64,000 nt of DNA from Halobacteriovoraceae bacterium (GTDB lineage: Bacteria; Bdellovibrionota; Bacteriovoracia; Bacteriovoracales; Bacteriovoracaceae): NCBI GenBank assembly GCA_002712005.1, contig PASP01000001.1, positions 168,210 to 232,209 on the forward strand. The letters are read 5' to 3'. Shown in pieces: positions 18,151 to 26,256 of this stretch (position 1 is the first letter of the stretch; the number at the start of each line of letters is the position of its first letter). The notes under the pieces were generated by a model, which worked only from the letters and a program-made list of their open reading frames with translations, had not been told where the DNA came from and made no database searches. A program made the translations under genes and the position numbers.

Positions 18151-19826
18151 TAAAGCTCATTTACGAGGATATCTCAGATCCCTCCGTAATTGGTTTTGAT
18201 TTTAACCATGACACAAATCAAAAAAATTTAAAAATATCTTTTAACCAAGGTGAATATGATGCGAACTCTAATCAGAGCGCATCTATTCTCTCTTGGATTC
18301 GCGACCTTTCAAAAGGCCATAAGAATTTCGCACAAACGAACCTTGATTATCTCGATGATTCACGAAAGCAATATTCTTCTTTCCGTAAAAAACTCCAAAA
18401 TCAATTAAAGATCATACGCAAAGAGCAAGAAATATCAGGAAAGAATAGGGATAAAATCAACAACTACTTTATCGAAAGTGAGTATAGAGAGCTCTATAAT
18501 ATTATTCACAACTTACAGAGTCTCCCAAGTTTTCTCCTCACATTAGACGCTTTTAAAAGTTATTCTACCTGCCAAATCATCGCTCACGAAAAGGGCAATG
18601 CCTTCTCTTCGAGTAATTTTTGTACTGTTTCAGGTAAATCACATGCCAAAAGAATCCCTGTCGAATCTTTTAATAAAGGCTTCCAATCAATAAAGAAGTC
18701 AAAGAGTCATTACTTTCAATCCAATCAACTTCCCGATGAACTCACTGAAGTCATTGGTTATTTTCAAGCACGATCTTTCACTGGTAATCGATATAACCTC
18801 ATTCTCATCTTAGGACGCAATGATATGCTTCCCCCTAATCAAGAAGAATGTAGTCAATTTGAAAAAGTAACTGAACACCTAGAGCCTGTTTTAAATGCAA
18901 TTCTTATGCGTTCAGGTCAAGATGATAAGAATTTAAATATTATTGATCTCTTAGAATCTCTTCCCCTACCGATATGTATAAAAGACCGATCTGAGTCCTA
19001 TCTCTTTACAAACGATGCTTTCGACAATCTTAAAGAAACTCTTCAAAAGAACTATGACAAAATCGAACAACCTCTGACCGGTAAAAATACTCTTTGCCTA
19101 TACTTTGATAAGGCCCTTTCAGAAGAGACTGACCTTTATCACTTCTATCGTGTTACCTTACTTGGTGAACTCTTAAATACTCTTCGCCACGAACTTAGTA
19201 ATCCACTTTTTGGCCTATCATTGGCCAGCGATATGTTGGATGCCTCAGAGCTTTCTGAACAAGACGAAGAAATACACCAAACCATTTCTGACATCAAAAG
19301 CAATAGCGACCGCTGCCAGACTATTATCAAAAACTTCAGCTCACTCTATGAAGACGAAGACAACTTTAAAGACTTTGATCTCATTAGCGTAATCAATGAA
19401 ACTTTGATTTTAACAAAGTCTGAAACAAAAGGTATTCAAAAACATATTTCAAGTTCTGAAGAATCTATTACCCTTTATTCAAATCCCACTTGGATATCTC
19501 AGATAATATTTAATTTAGTTATTAACAGTGGCCAGGCCTTAAAAGAACGATTTGGGGATAACTTAAGGGATGCTGCCATTCACGTCGTTGTAGAATCACA
19601 TCATTCCAATATATTAATTCACATAAATGACAATGGACCAGGTGTGCCTGAACTCATACAGGAAAAGCTTTTCAATCCATTCTTTACTACTAAAGACTCG
19701 GGTACCGGGCTTGGACTATCCATTTGTAAAAACCTCATTCAAAAACTAGATGGGAATATAAGTTACCGAAATTGCAAAACGGGTGGCGCTCAATTTTCCC
19801 TCTCTCTGCCATTTGTAGCCCTATGA
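18102..19826 (+). CDS. Sensor histidine kinase (soluble, NtrB/AtoS-like core)
   Basis: This 574-residue protein has no membrane segment. A non-standard N-terminal region (1-280) contains coiled-coil and possibly degenerate GAF/PAS-type parts. The HisKA H-box is LLNTLRHELSNPLFGLSLA (about 345-365), and the HATPase_c domain has N-box NLVINSGQALK, G1 INDNGPGVPE, F-box FNPFFTTK and G2 GTGLGLSICK. It probably phosphorylates the response regulator encoded immediately downstream (ATGA overlap). The start overlaps the preceding gene by 49 bases and lacks a clear ribosome site, so a later start is possible. Being inside a flagellar cluster suggests control of filament genes. Confidence 0.88.
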   Translation: MEDQNRTSIEKNEGQLIKLIYEDISDPSVIGFDFNHDTNQKNLKISFNQGEYDANSNQSASILSWIRDLSKGHKNFAQTNLDYLDDSRKQYSSFRKKLQNQLKIIRKEQEISGKNRDKINNYFIESEYRELYNIIHNLQSLPSFLLTLDAFKSYSTCQIIAHEKGNAFSSSNFCTVSGKSHAKRIPVESFNKGFQSIKKSKSHYFQSNQLPDELTEVIGYFQARSFTGNRYNLILILGRNDMLPPNQEECSQFEKVTEHLEPVLNAILMRSGQDDKNLNIIDLLESLPLPICIKDRSESYLFTNDAFDNLKETLQKNYDKIEQPLTGKNTLCLYFDKALSEETDLYHFYRVTLLGELLNTLRHELSNPLFGLSLASDMLDASELSEQDEEIHQTISDIKSNSDRCQTIIKNFSSLYEDEDNFKDFDLISVINETLILTKSETKGIQKHISSSEESITLYSNPTWISQIIFNLVINSGQALKERFGDNLRDAAIHVVVESHHSNILIHINDNGPGVPELIQEKLFNPFFTTKDSGTGLGLSICKNLIQKLDGNISYRNCKTGGAQFSLSLPFVAL

Positions 19827-20200
19827 ATATATTAATTGTCGAAGATGAGCCTCTTATCGCTCGCAGTTTAAAGCGTTTACTTGAAAAAAAAGGATGCACT
19901 GTCACATGGGAAAGTAGTGGAAATCAGGCCATCGAAACATTGAAAAAATATGATTTCGACAGGGTCATAAGTGATTTAATGCTACAAGACATAAGTGGCT
20001 TCGATGTGCTAGAAGAAAGTAAGAAAAAATATACCATTCAAGAGATTGGCGAAAAGTTTATTATCATAACAGCTTATAGCTCTCAACAAGTTCTAAGCAA
20101 GGCAGCAACCTATGGCTGTATTGTTCTAAGTAAACCTTTTGAAGATCTCCATGGTGCTATTGATACCTTCATAAGAGGAAAGTCGAGTGAGTCAGTCTAA
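19823..20200 (+). CDS. Single-domain response regulator
   Basis: The longer open frame begins at 19772, but the protein starts properly at the ATG at 19823 (MNILIVEDEPLIARSLK), which overlaps the kinase stop (ATGA). It has 125 residues and only a receiver domain: acidic pair in VEDE (8-10), phospho-acceptor Asp in RVISDLMLQD (about 53), Thr/Ala switch in IITAYS and the Lys in VLSKPFE. With no output domain it acts through protein contacts (CheY/Spo0F style). Cognate to the upstream kinase by position. Confidence 0.9.
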   Translation: MNILIVEDEPLIARSLKRLLEKKGCTVTWESSGNQAIETLKKYDFDRVISDLMLQDISGFDVLEESKKKYTIQEIGEKFIIITAYSSQQVLSKAATYGCIVLSKPFEDLHGAIDTFIRGKSSESV

Positions 20201-21104
20201 AGTAAAACTAAATATTAAAAATGTTGGTATTGTACTGAAGCCTAAAGTTGTTAACGAATACACCAGCGTACTTCCCAATTTAGTATCATGGTTCAAAAAG
20301 AGAAAGATCAATGTATCTTTCATTGATTCTGAAGAAGAGCGAGTTAAAAAACTTTTAAAAACAATACCCAAACATATAAGCTTCCTTTCCCTAAAAGAGC
20401 TTCATCACAAAATGGACCTTAATATCACTCTGGGGGGAGACGGTACTTTATTAGGCTTTGCAAGAAACTCAGACAGAAGAAGTGCTCCTATATTTGGAGT
20501 CAACATGGGAACACTCGGATTTATTACGGAGTACGCTAAATCAGAGTTTTTTGAAGGACTAGAGTCTCTCATTATTGGCCGTTGTGAAGTTGTAAAATTA
20601 CCTCTCTACAAGGTCGAAGTAAAAAAAGGAAGAAAATCTCTTTTCACCAATCATTTCCTAAACGATACCGTTATTTCAAAACACGATATTTCTCGAATGT
20701 TTAGTCTATCTGTAGACAACGAGGAAGAGAATATTTTTAATATTTCAGGTGATGGTCTTATTATATCAAGCCCGACAGGCTCAACAGCTTATTCTTTAGC
20801 AGCAGGCGGTCCAATCATTAGTCCCAGAGTCCAAGCTCTCGTTCTTACCCCGATCTGCCCGCATAGCTTAACTCACAGACCCATTGTTATCAGTGATAAG
20901 CAATCCCTAAAAGTTAAAGTCCCAGCCGATGCAGAAAGCGTAATGCTCACAATAGATGGACAAGAAGTTCAAGAGCTTCCATCACGCTGTATTGTTGAAG
21001 TTTCAAAATCAAAATCTAAGCATGTAAAGCTTATCGCTAACCCACAAAGAACATACTTTGACACATTAAAGTCTAAATTTACTCAAGGTAGGAGATTATT
21101 CTAA
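20187..21104 (+). CDS. nadK: NAD kinase
   Basis: This 305-residue enzyme phosphorylates NAD to NADP. It carries the catalytic GGDGTLLGFAR motif (83-93) and the conserved SPTGSTAYSLAAGGPI segment that closes the NAD site. The start is GTG at 20187 with AGAGGA upstream, inside the end of the response regulator gene (14-base overlap). The stop overlaps recN by one base (TAATG). The nadK-recN pairing is common in bacteria. Confidence 0.95.
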   Translation: MSQSKVKLNIKNVGIVLKPKVVNEYTSVLPNLVSWFKKRKINVSFIDSEEERVKKLLKTIPKHISFLSLKELHHKMDLNITLGGDGTLLGFARNSDRRSAPIFGVNMGTLGFITEYAKSEFFEGLESLIIGRCEVVKLPLYKVEVKKGRKSLFTNHFLNDTVISKHDISRMFSLSVDNEEENIFNISGDGLIISSPTGSTAYSLAAGGPIISPRVQALVLTPICPHSLTHRPIVISDKQSLKVKVPADAESVMLTIDGQEVQELPSRCIVEVSKSKSKHVKLIANPQRTYFDTLKSKFTQGRRLF

Positions 21105-22738
21105 TGAAACCTTCTCTTTATTTAAAAAGTCTTTCCCTTAGAAATTTTGCAACCTTTGAAAATCAAGAGATTGATTTTCACTCCAAATTCAATGGTATTG
21201 TAGGGGAAACGGGTAGTGGAAAAAGTTTAATTCTTGATGCCTTCCAATTACTTCTCGGAGGACGTGCCGATAAAAAACTAGTACGTAAAGGCGCTGAATG
21301 CGCTATGATTGAAGGTGTCTTTGAAGTGCAAGGAGATCGTTTTATTCATTATTTTGATAGCATAGGCTTTCCTATTGCTACGGAAGATCAATCCCACCAA
21401 GTTGTCATCAAGCGAATCATCTATAGTTCAGGTAAGTCCAAATCATATCTTAATCACATGAATTCTCCCCTCGCCGTACTAAGTAAATTTAGTAAAACTT
21501 TCGTCGACCTCGTTGGACAATTCGAAAATCAAAAACTCACTCAGTCAGATTATCAACTTCATCTGCTCGATCAGTTTGCAGGTAACGAAAAACTCCTTCA
21601 GGGTTATAGCGAGCTCTTTCAAACTTACAAAGAACTTACAAACGAAATCGAATCAATCAAAGAGAACCTAGCGAGTAAATCACAAAAAGAAGACTATATT
21701 CGCTTTCAAATGCAAGCTTTAGAAAAGCTAGATCCCAGTGTAGAAGATGAGAAAAATCTAATTGCACTAAAAGATCAGCTTCTCAATAGTGAAGATACTC
21801 AAAAAAATCTCGAAGCTCTTAAAGAATACTTCTCAGATGGTGAGGTCAATTTACTCGACCTCTCTAAGCAATGTTCAAAGCTTTTTGATCATTGCTCTCA
21901 TCTCTTCTCAGAAGAAGAAAGAACTCAATTTGAATCTCTTATTTCCTCAATTGATGACTTTTCTTACGTTGTTTCAAAAACTGATATTGATCTTGATAAT
22001 GAAATCAATCTAGAGGATGTTCTCGAAAGATTAGATCAATATCAAAAATTAAAACGTAAATTTAACATTGAAACAAATGAGCTCAAATCTCTTCTTTTTG
22101 ATTTTCAAGAGCAAATTAATGAACTTGAAAATATTGAAAATCGTTACAAAAGCCTTCTTAAAGAAAGAGATAAACTTGAAGAGGTTCTTTATTCCAAGGC
22201 CACAGACCTTCATAAAAAAAGAAGTCAGTTTTCAAGTAAATTGGCTTCTCAAATTAGTAAAGGACTTGGTGAACTCAATATGAATGGCGCTACTTTTGAT
22301 ATTCAAGTTTCTAAATTGAATACTTTAAGCGCTCAAGGTATGTCCCAAGTTAACTTCATGGCCGAAACCAATAAAGGTGAGGGGTTCTATAAGATCAAAG
22401 AAATTGCTTCTGGAGGTGAACTCTCTAGAATTCTCCTATGCCTACGTCAAATTGTAGCTTCAGAAGATACGATTAATATTTTCTTCTTTGATGAAATTGA
22501 TACTGGGATAGGTGGAGAAACGGCTACTAAAATTGCGAAGGCCCTTAAAAAAGTTGGCTCCAAAGGACAAGTTCTTGCCATTACTCACTTGCCTCAAATT
22601 GCTAAAGAAGTTGATGAAATTATTTATGTAGATAAGAAATCTCTATCTAAAGATAAAAATACTCGAACGATAAGTTTTGTATCCATCAAAAGAGGTAAGG
22701 AAAGAGATGAAGTTATTAATCAGTTGGCAGGGATTTAA
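21104..22738 (+). CDS. recN: DNA repair protein RecN
   Basis: This 544-residue SMC-like ATPase acts in double-strand break repair. Walker A is GETGSGKS (34-41), followed by the RecN-typical LLLGGRADKKLVRKG. A long coiled-coil arm spans about 150-380. The ABC signature is SGGELSRILLCLRQ, Walker B FFFDEIDTGIGGE, and the His switch is in AITHLPQIA. Length matches the family. It is the last gene of the + strand block and converges with the lpxH-like gene. Confidence 0.96.
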   Translation: MKPSLYLKSLSLRNFATFENQEIDFHSKFNGIVGETGSGKSLILDAFQLLLGGRADKKLVRKGAECAMIEGVFEVQGDRFIHYFDSIGFPIATEDQSHQVVIKRIIYSSGKSKSYLNHMNSPLAVLSKFSKTFVDLVGQFENQKLTQSDYQLHLLDQFAGNEKLLQGYSELFQTYKELTNEIESIKENLASKSQKEDYIRFQMQALEKLDPSVEDEKNLIALKDQLLNSEDTQKNLEALKEYFSDGEVNLLDLSKQCSKLFDHCSHLFSEEERTQFESLISSIDDFSYVVSKTDIDLDNEINLEDVLERLDQYQKLKRKFNIETNELKSLLFDFQEQINELENIENRYKSLLKERDKLEEVLYSKATDLHKKRSQFSSKLASQISKGLGELNMNGATFDIQVSKLNTLSAQGMSQVNFMAETNKGEGFYKIKEIASGGELSRILLCLRQIVASEDTINIFFFDEIDTGIGGETATKIAKALKKVGSKGQVLAITHLPQIAKEVDEIIYVDKKSLSKDKNTRTISFVSIKRGKERDEVINQLAGI

Positions 22739-23477
22739 TTAAAGCTTTCTCGCCATCAAAACTGATATAAGACTCTGTATTTGGGAAATATCCATTATTT
22801 AAGTAATGAACTTCACCTGTATAGTCATCTTTGCAATGAGAATGTCCACAAATGACCATATCTGCTTGATACTTAAGTCAAGCTAACTTTGCAGATTCTC
22901 TAAATAGGGGACGCACTTTTTCATTCATGGCCTCATGATCATAACGGTGGTTATTTCTCTCTCTAGATTTACGAGAAGCTCTATCTCCAATGGCCTGAAC
23001 CCATTTCGCAGGAACCACATAATTGGCCAAAAATTTTATGAAGAATGATCTTATCCACAATCGATAAAACTTATAACTAAGGTTTCCGATTTCTATTTCA
23101 TCGCCATGACAAAATAAGACTTTCCTTCCATTAAAAGTATGAACCTTAGGCTCAACTTCATATTTCCAATGGTCTGATTCAATTTTCCATTTAGCTAAGA
23201 GACTTTTTACAAGGCCTTCAAAATGAAAGTCGTGATTACCTTCATACTGTACGATTCTCTTACCTTGTTCGAGTAAACTTCTTAATTCTTTAAAAATATC
23301 AGAATAACGTGTTTCAACCTGATAACCGTTTCCTACCAATAAGTCGAAAATATCTCCCAAAAGAAATATATAATCTGCTTCTTGTACGTCACTTGTTTTT
23401 AAAAACTGAATAAATTTTTGTGAAGCCCGGTCTCCCGGTACTTTAATGTGAACATCTGATATCGTTACAAACTTCAT
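22716..23477 (-). pseudogene. lpxH: LpxH-like UDP-2,3-diacylglucosamine hydrolase, interrupted by an in-frame TGA
   Basis: From the ATG at 23477 the protein reads MKFVTISDVHIK with the metallophosphoesterase motifs D8/H10, GDIFD (41-45), GNHDFH (80-85) and CHGDE (123-127). Codon 200 is TGA (22878-22880). The same frame then continues without a break to 22716 and restores the family's last metal-binding block, VICGHSH (208-214), and a beta-rich end. Full length would be 253 residues, normal for LpxH-type enzymes, which cleave UDP-diacylglucosamine in lipid A synthesis. Without the last block the protein should not hold its metals. GGA-to-TGA would be a single G-to-T change. The restored gene overlaps the recN end by 23 bases. 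Confidence 0.8.
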
Positions 23478-23502
23478 TTGACTATCATACCAGACTTTTA
23501 TG

Positions 23503-23556
23503 AAAAAGCCCCAAAGAACCTCCCTAGTGACGGGCATCACTAGGGAGGATGGGCTT
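23503..23556 (-). terminator. Long perfect hairpin with T-run before the lpxH-like gene
   Basis: A 12-bp perfect stem (CCTCCCTAGTGA at 23519-23530 with TCACTAGGGAGG at 23537-23548) is enclosed by an outer AAGCCC/GGGCTT pairing. On the minus strand it is followed by TTTTT (23507-23503), so it looks like an intrinsic terminator. It ends 26 bases before the lpxH-like ATG. It may be a second terminator after the flagellin gene or an attenuator in the leader of the lpxH-like gene. Confidence 0.65.
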
Positions 23557-23681
23557 AAAGGGAGTATATGTTACATTGCTAAAAAACATACATCCCAAAC
23601 TAAATTCAAAAGATCATTTAAAATATTTGATTATAAACTTTAGCCTTATTGTTAAAACTTATAATCAAGTAGTTTAAAAGA

Positions 23682-23701
23682 GGGGGAGGAGAACCTCCCC
23701 C
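23682..23701 (-). terminator. Terminator of flagellin gene 1
   Basis: GGGGGAGG (23682-23689) and CCTCCCCC (23694-23701) form an 8-bp GC stem with a 4-base loop; on the minus strand TCTTTT follows. It lies 15 bases past the flagellin stop. Confidence 0.8.
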
Positions 23702-23716
23702 TTTATTTTAGATTAA

Positions 23717-24550
23717 TTATCCGATTAGTCTCATGGCCTGATTAGGTAATGCATTGGCTTGAGATAGTGTAGAGATACCAGCAGATTTTACAACGTTACT
23801 AGCAGCTAGCTTGGCAGACTCTTGAGCTACATCAACATCTTGGATTACAGATCTTGCAGCATCTTGGTTTACAGTTTGAACCTCTAAGTTTGATACTGTT
23901 GATTCAAGTCTTGATTGAACAGCACCTAGAGTTGCTCGTTGTCCCGATACTTGGTTAATAGCATCATCAATTACACTAATTGAATCAAGAGCTGAGTCTT
24001 TTGCATCAATTCCCGAACCATCGATTCCAATTGCGGAAGATGAAGCATTCGATTCACTTGAGTCAAATGTAATTTTATTTTGCTCACCAGCGAAAGCTCC
24101 AACTTGAAAATCTACTTCTCCAGAACCTTCACCATTAAGTAACTTAGCACCGTTAAAGGTTGTTGATTCACTAATTCGATCAACCTCACTAACGAGTTGC
24201 TGATATTCTTTATCGAGGAATCCTCTTTCTTGTTCACCAACAGTATCAGAAGCAGCCTGTACCGTTAATTCTCTCATTCTTACTAAGATATTTGAGACTT
24301 CGTTAAGTCCACCTTCTGCAGTTTGAACAAGCGAGATACCATCATTTGCGTTTCTAGTAGCCTGTCTTAAACCTTTTGTTTGTGCTTCAAGGTTTGTAGC
24401 GATTGCAAGTCCGGCAGCATCGTCAGCTGCTTTTGTAATACGCTTACCACTTGATAGTTTTTCTAGTGATGCATCCGCTTCGTTAGATACTTGCTTTAAG
24501 TTCTTTTGTACCTGTTGTGATGCAATGTTTGTTGCGATTCTTAAGCCCAT
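23717..24550 (-). CDS. fliC: Flagellin (copy 1)
   Basis: This 277-residue flagellin starts MGLRIATNIASQQVQKNLK and contains the conserved ND0/ND1 text ASLEKLSSGKRITKAADDAAGLAIA and TRNANDGISLVQTAEGGLNE. The CD domain has SRLESTVSNLEVQ and DVAQESAKLAASNV, ending in ALPNQAMRLIG. The variable D2/D3 part is almost absent, so the filament surface domain is minimal. Ribosome site AAGGAG lies before the ATG. A sigma-28-type promoter is at 24625-24651 and a terminator at 23682-23701, making it monocistronic. It differs clearly in sequence from copy 2, though both are 277 residues. Confidence 0.97.
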   Translation of the reverse strand: MGLRIATNIASQQVQKNLKQVSNEADASLEKLSSGKRITKAADDAAGLAIATNLEAQTKGLRQATRNANDGISLVQTAEGGLNEVSNILVRMRELTVQAASDTVGEQERGFLDKEYQQLVSEVDRISESTTFNGAKLLNGEGSGEVDFQVGAFAGEQNKITFDSSESNASSSAIGIDGSGIDAKDSALDSISVIDDAINQVSGQRATLGAVQSRLESTVSNLEVQTVNQDAARSVIQDVDVAQESAKLAASNVVKSAGISTLSQANALPNQAMRLIG

Positions 24551-24624
24551 TTTTTACTCCTTGTATTCTTCCCTACCCAGGGATTTTGTTAGTCATCTCC
24601 GACATATTTTGTCAGACACTAAAC

Positions 24625-24651
24625 CTATCGACGCACTCGGGTATTTCTTTA
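24625..24651 (-). promoter_or_regulatory. Sigma-28 (FliA)-type promoter of flagellin 1
   Basis: On the minus strand TAAAGAAA (24651-24644), an 11-base spacer, then GTCGATAG (24632-24625). This matches the FliA consensus TAAAGTTT-N11-GCCGATAA at the core bases with exact spacing. It lies about 75 bases before the flagellin ATG. Confidence 0.75.
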
Positions 24652-24722
24652 GCTTCTCAGCTAAAATACTTGATAAAAAGATTCAAATTTAAGTAAATAC
24701 GGGAACTTAGACATTATCTTTT

Positions 24723-24758
24723 TTGGCATGGTTTATGTATTGCCACACTGCATGCCAA
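24723..24758 (+). promoter_or_regulatory. Possible sigma-54 promoter overlapping an 8-bp inverted repeat
   Basis: TGG at 24729-24731 and TTGC at 24740-24743 have the spacing of the sigma-54 -24/-12 elements (GG and GC ten bases apart), though the CAC of the -24 box is absent. The inverted repeat TTGGCATG (24723-24730) / CATGCCAA (24751-24758) frames it. It could drive the small membrane protein gene at 24822. Weak evidence. Confidence 0.3.
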
Positions 24759-24821
24759 TTCTCAGGTAGCATACATGTCCATTTATTCATGTTAAGAAAG
24801 GTAATTGCTTATAAAGGATTC

Positions 24822-25181
24822 ATGATGATCAAAGTTTTTAAAGTTTGCTTGGCCTCAATCGCTATAGTGGTGGGATTACTTGGACTCTATTTCTACTTCA
24901 TTTTTGATAATGTAAATTTCATCATCGAAAACAGGCTCTCCTTTCCAGTTAAGGCCTATATAACCATTCACTCCTATGATACTAGTAAGGATTACACCTA
25001 TCCTATACTCACTAAAGAGCAAGTAGCTCCAAACGAAAAGAAGGAATCCTTCTATACACGTGATGAAAGCTTTAATGGAACTGAGTGCACTAAGATTTTA
25101 TTTAAAGGTGTAGGGGATACAAAGTGGGAGAAGTCTTTCCCATGTCCCAAAGATGGTGACAGAATTATTCTCAATGAATAA
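24822..25181 (+). CDS. Small membrane-anchored hypothetical protein
   Basis: The frame can be read from 24723, but AAAGGA lies just before the ATG at 24822, and from there the protein begins MMIKVFKVCLASIAIVVGLLGLYFYFIF, a single membrane anchor or uncleaved signal. It is about 119 residues. The rest is a short extracytoplasmic domain with two cysteines (TECTK and PCPKDG) that could form a disulfide. Function unknown. It is sandwiched between two flagellin genes on the opposite strand, so a motility link is possible but unproven. Confidence 0.6.
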   Translation: MMIKVFKVCLASIAIVVGLLGLYFYFIFDNVNFIIENRLSFPVKAYITIHSYDTSKDYTYPILTKEQVAPNEKKESFYTRDESFNGTECTKILFKGVGDTKWEKSFPCPKDGDRIILNE

Positions 25182-25204
25182 AAAAAGCCTCCGATTCCGG
25201 AGGC
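25180..25204 (-). terminator. Terminator of flagellin gene 2 (possibly bidirectional)
   Basis: GCCTCCG (25187-25193) and CGGAGGC (25198-25204) form a 7-bp stem with a 4-base loop. On the minus strand seven T's follow; on the + strand the tail is weaker (TGATTTAT), so it may also serve the small + strand gene. Confidence 0.85.
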
Positions 25205-25231
25205 TGATTTATGATTTAATTTTGTTTTAAC

Positions 25232-26065
25232 TTATCCAATCAATTGTAGTGCAGAATTTCCGCTAGCATTCGCTTGTGCGAGTACTGAAGTCCCTGCTGC
25301 ACTTAAGATTTTCTCTTTTGCTAGTTTAGCAGATACATCAGCCACATCCGTATCGCGAATTCTTGAGTTTGCAGATGCTAAGTTTTCATGCTGAATCTCA
25401 AGATTTCTAACAGTAGACTGTAGTCTATTTTGTAGGGCACCTAATTGAGCTCTATTTCCACTAACTTTATTAATTGCACCATCAATAACCTCAAGGTTTG
25501 ATTGTGAATCTTGCTTCGTTGAAACGTTAAGCCCTTCAATTCCAAGATCTGCAGCTCTTACCGATTGTTCTTCTGGCTTGAACTTAATTCTATCGTTTGC
25601 TTCATTATTGTTAATTCCAATCTGGAATTCCATTTCATCACCTTCACCAGAAATTAATTTTTTCTCATTAAAGGTAGTTGATGTCGCAATTCTCTCTACT
25701 TCAGTAACAAGTTGTTGGAATTCAAGATCTGAATATGCTCTTTCTTGATCTCCAATTGTATCTGATGCAGATTGAACCGATAGTTCTCTTAGTCTTGTTA
25801 AGATATTTCCTACTTCATTCATTGCACCTTCGGCAGTTTGAATCAAAGAAATTCCATCACCTGCGTTTCTCGTAGCTTGTTTCACACCACGCATATTTGA
25901 TTTCATTTTTTCACTGATGGCCAAACCTGCAGCATCATCAGCAGCTTTATTTATTCTTGATCCACTAGCAAGCTTTTCAAAGGACTCTGCTTGATCTCTC
26001 TTTACTTGTCCTAAGTTTCTTTGTCCTGCCATTGATGAAATGTTAGTTGCAATTCTTAAACCCAT
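25232..26065 (-). CDS. fliC: Flagellin (copy 2)
   Basis: An upstream open extension reaches 26119, but the flagellin starts at the ATG at 26065 (MGLRIATNISSMAGQRNLGQ) preceded by GAGGAG. It has 277 residues. Conserved segments include ESFEKLASGSRINKAADDAAGLAIS, TRNAGDGISLIQTAEGAMNE, NRLQSTVRNLEIQ and the C-terminal VLAQANASGNSALQLIG. As in copy 1 the variable central domain is very small. Its long leader contains two hairpins and a five-codon frame, and a sigma-28-type promoter lies at 26172-26198. Several flagellins per genome are usual in Bdellovibrio-like bacteria. Confidence 0.97.
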   Translation of the reverse strand: MGLRIATNISSMAGQRNLGQVKRDQAESFEKLASGSRINKAADDAAGLAISEKMKSNMRGVKQATRNAGDGISLIQTAEGAMNEVGNILTRLRELSVQSASDTIGDQERAYSDLEFQQLVTEVERIATSTTFNEKKLISGEGDEMEFQIGINNNEANDRIKFKPEEQSVRAADLGIEGLNVSTKQDSQSNLEVIDGAINKVSGNRAQLGALQNRLQSTVRNLEIQHENLASANSRIRDTDVADVSAKLAKEKILSAAGTSVLAQANASGNSALQLIG

Positions 26066-26067
26066 TA

Positions 26068-26085
26068 CTATTCTCCTCGTAACAT
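26068..26085 (-). CDS. Possible five-codon leader peptide (MLRGE) before flagellin 2
   Basis: ATG at 26085 is preceded by a perfect AAGGAGG at a good distance. The frame is Met-Leu-Arg-Gly-Glu-stop, and its TAG ends two bases before the flagellin ATG. The codons CGA-GGA-GAA themselves form the flagellin Shine-Dalgarno. It is in a different frame from the flagellin. Translating it could couple or regulate flagellin synthesis. No direct proof. Confidence 0.4.
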   Translation of the reverse strand: MLRGE

Positions 26086-26110
26086 AGAAAATCCTCCTTG
26101 TTTGACCTAT

Positions 26111-26168
26111 AAAAACCAACCACCATGTTGGTTAACCTTTGCAGCACCCCAAATTCTTTGCTGCAAAG
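26111..26168 (-). promoter_or_regulatory. Structured leader of flagellin 2: two hairpins, one terminator-like
   Basis: First hairpin: perfect 10-bp stem CTTTGCAGCA / TGCTGCAAAG (26137-26146 and 26159-26168) with a 12-base loop. Second: AACCAAC / GTTGGTT (26114-26120 and 26127-26133) running on the minus strand into a T5 (GGTTTTTATAGG), like a weak intrinsic terminator. Both lie between the sigma-28-type promoter and the ribosome site. Confidence 0.6.
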
Positions 26169-26171
26169 ACC

Positions 26172-26198
26172 CTATCGGAGGGTCCATTATTATATTTA
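26172..26198 (-). promoter_or_regulatory. Sigma-28 (FliA)-type promoter of flagellin 2
   Basis: On the minus strand TAAATATA (26198-26191), 11 bases, TCCGATAG (26179-26172). The core TAAA and CCGATA elements and spacing match the FliA consensus and share CGATAGG with the flagellin 1 promoter. Confidence 0.75.
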
Positions 26199-26256
26199 TA
26201 AAAAAACGGAAAATTTTTCCTATTATTTCAATAACTTGAGCGTGCTTATCAACTAC

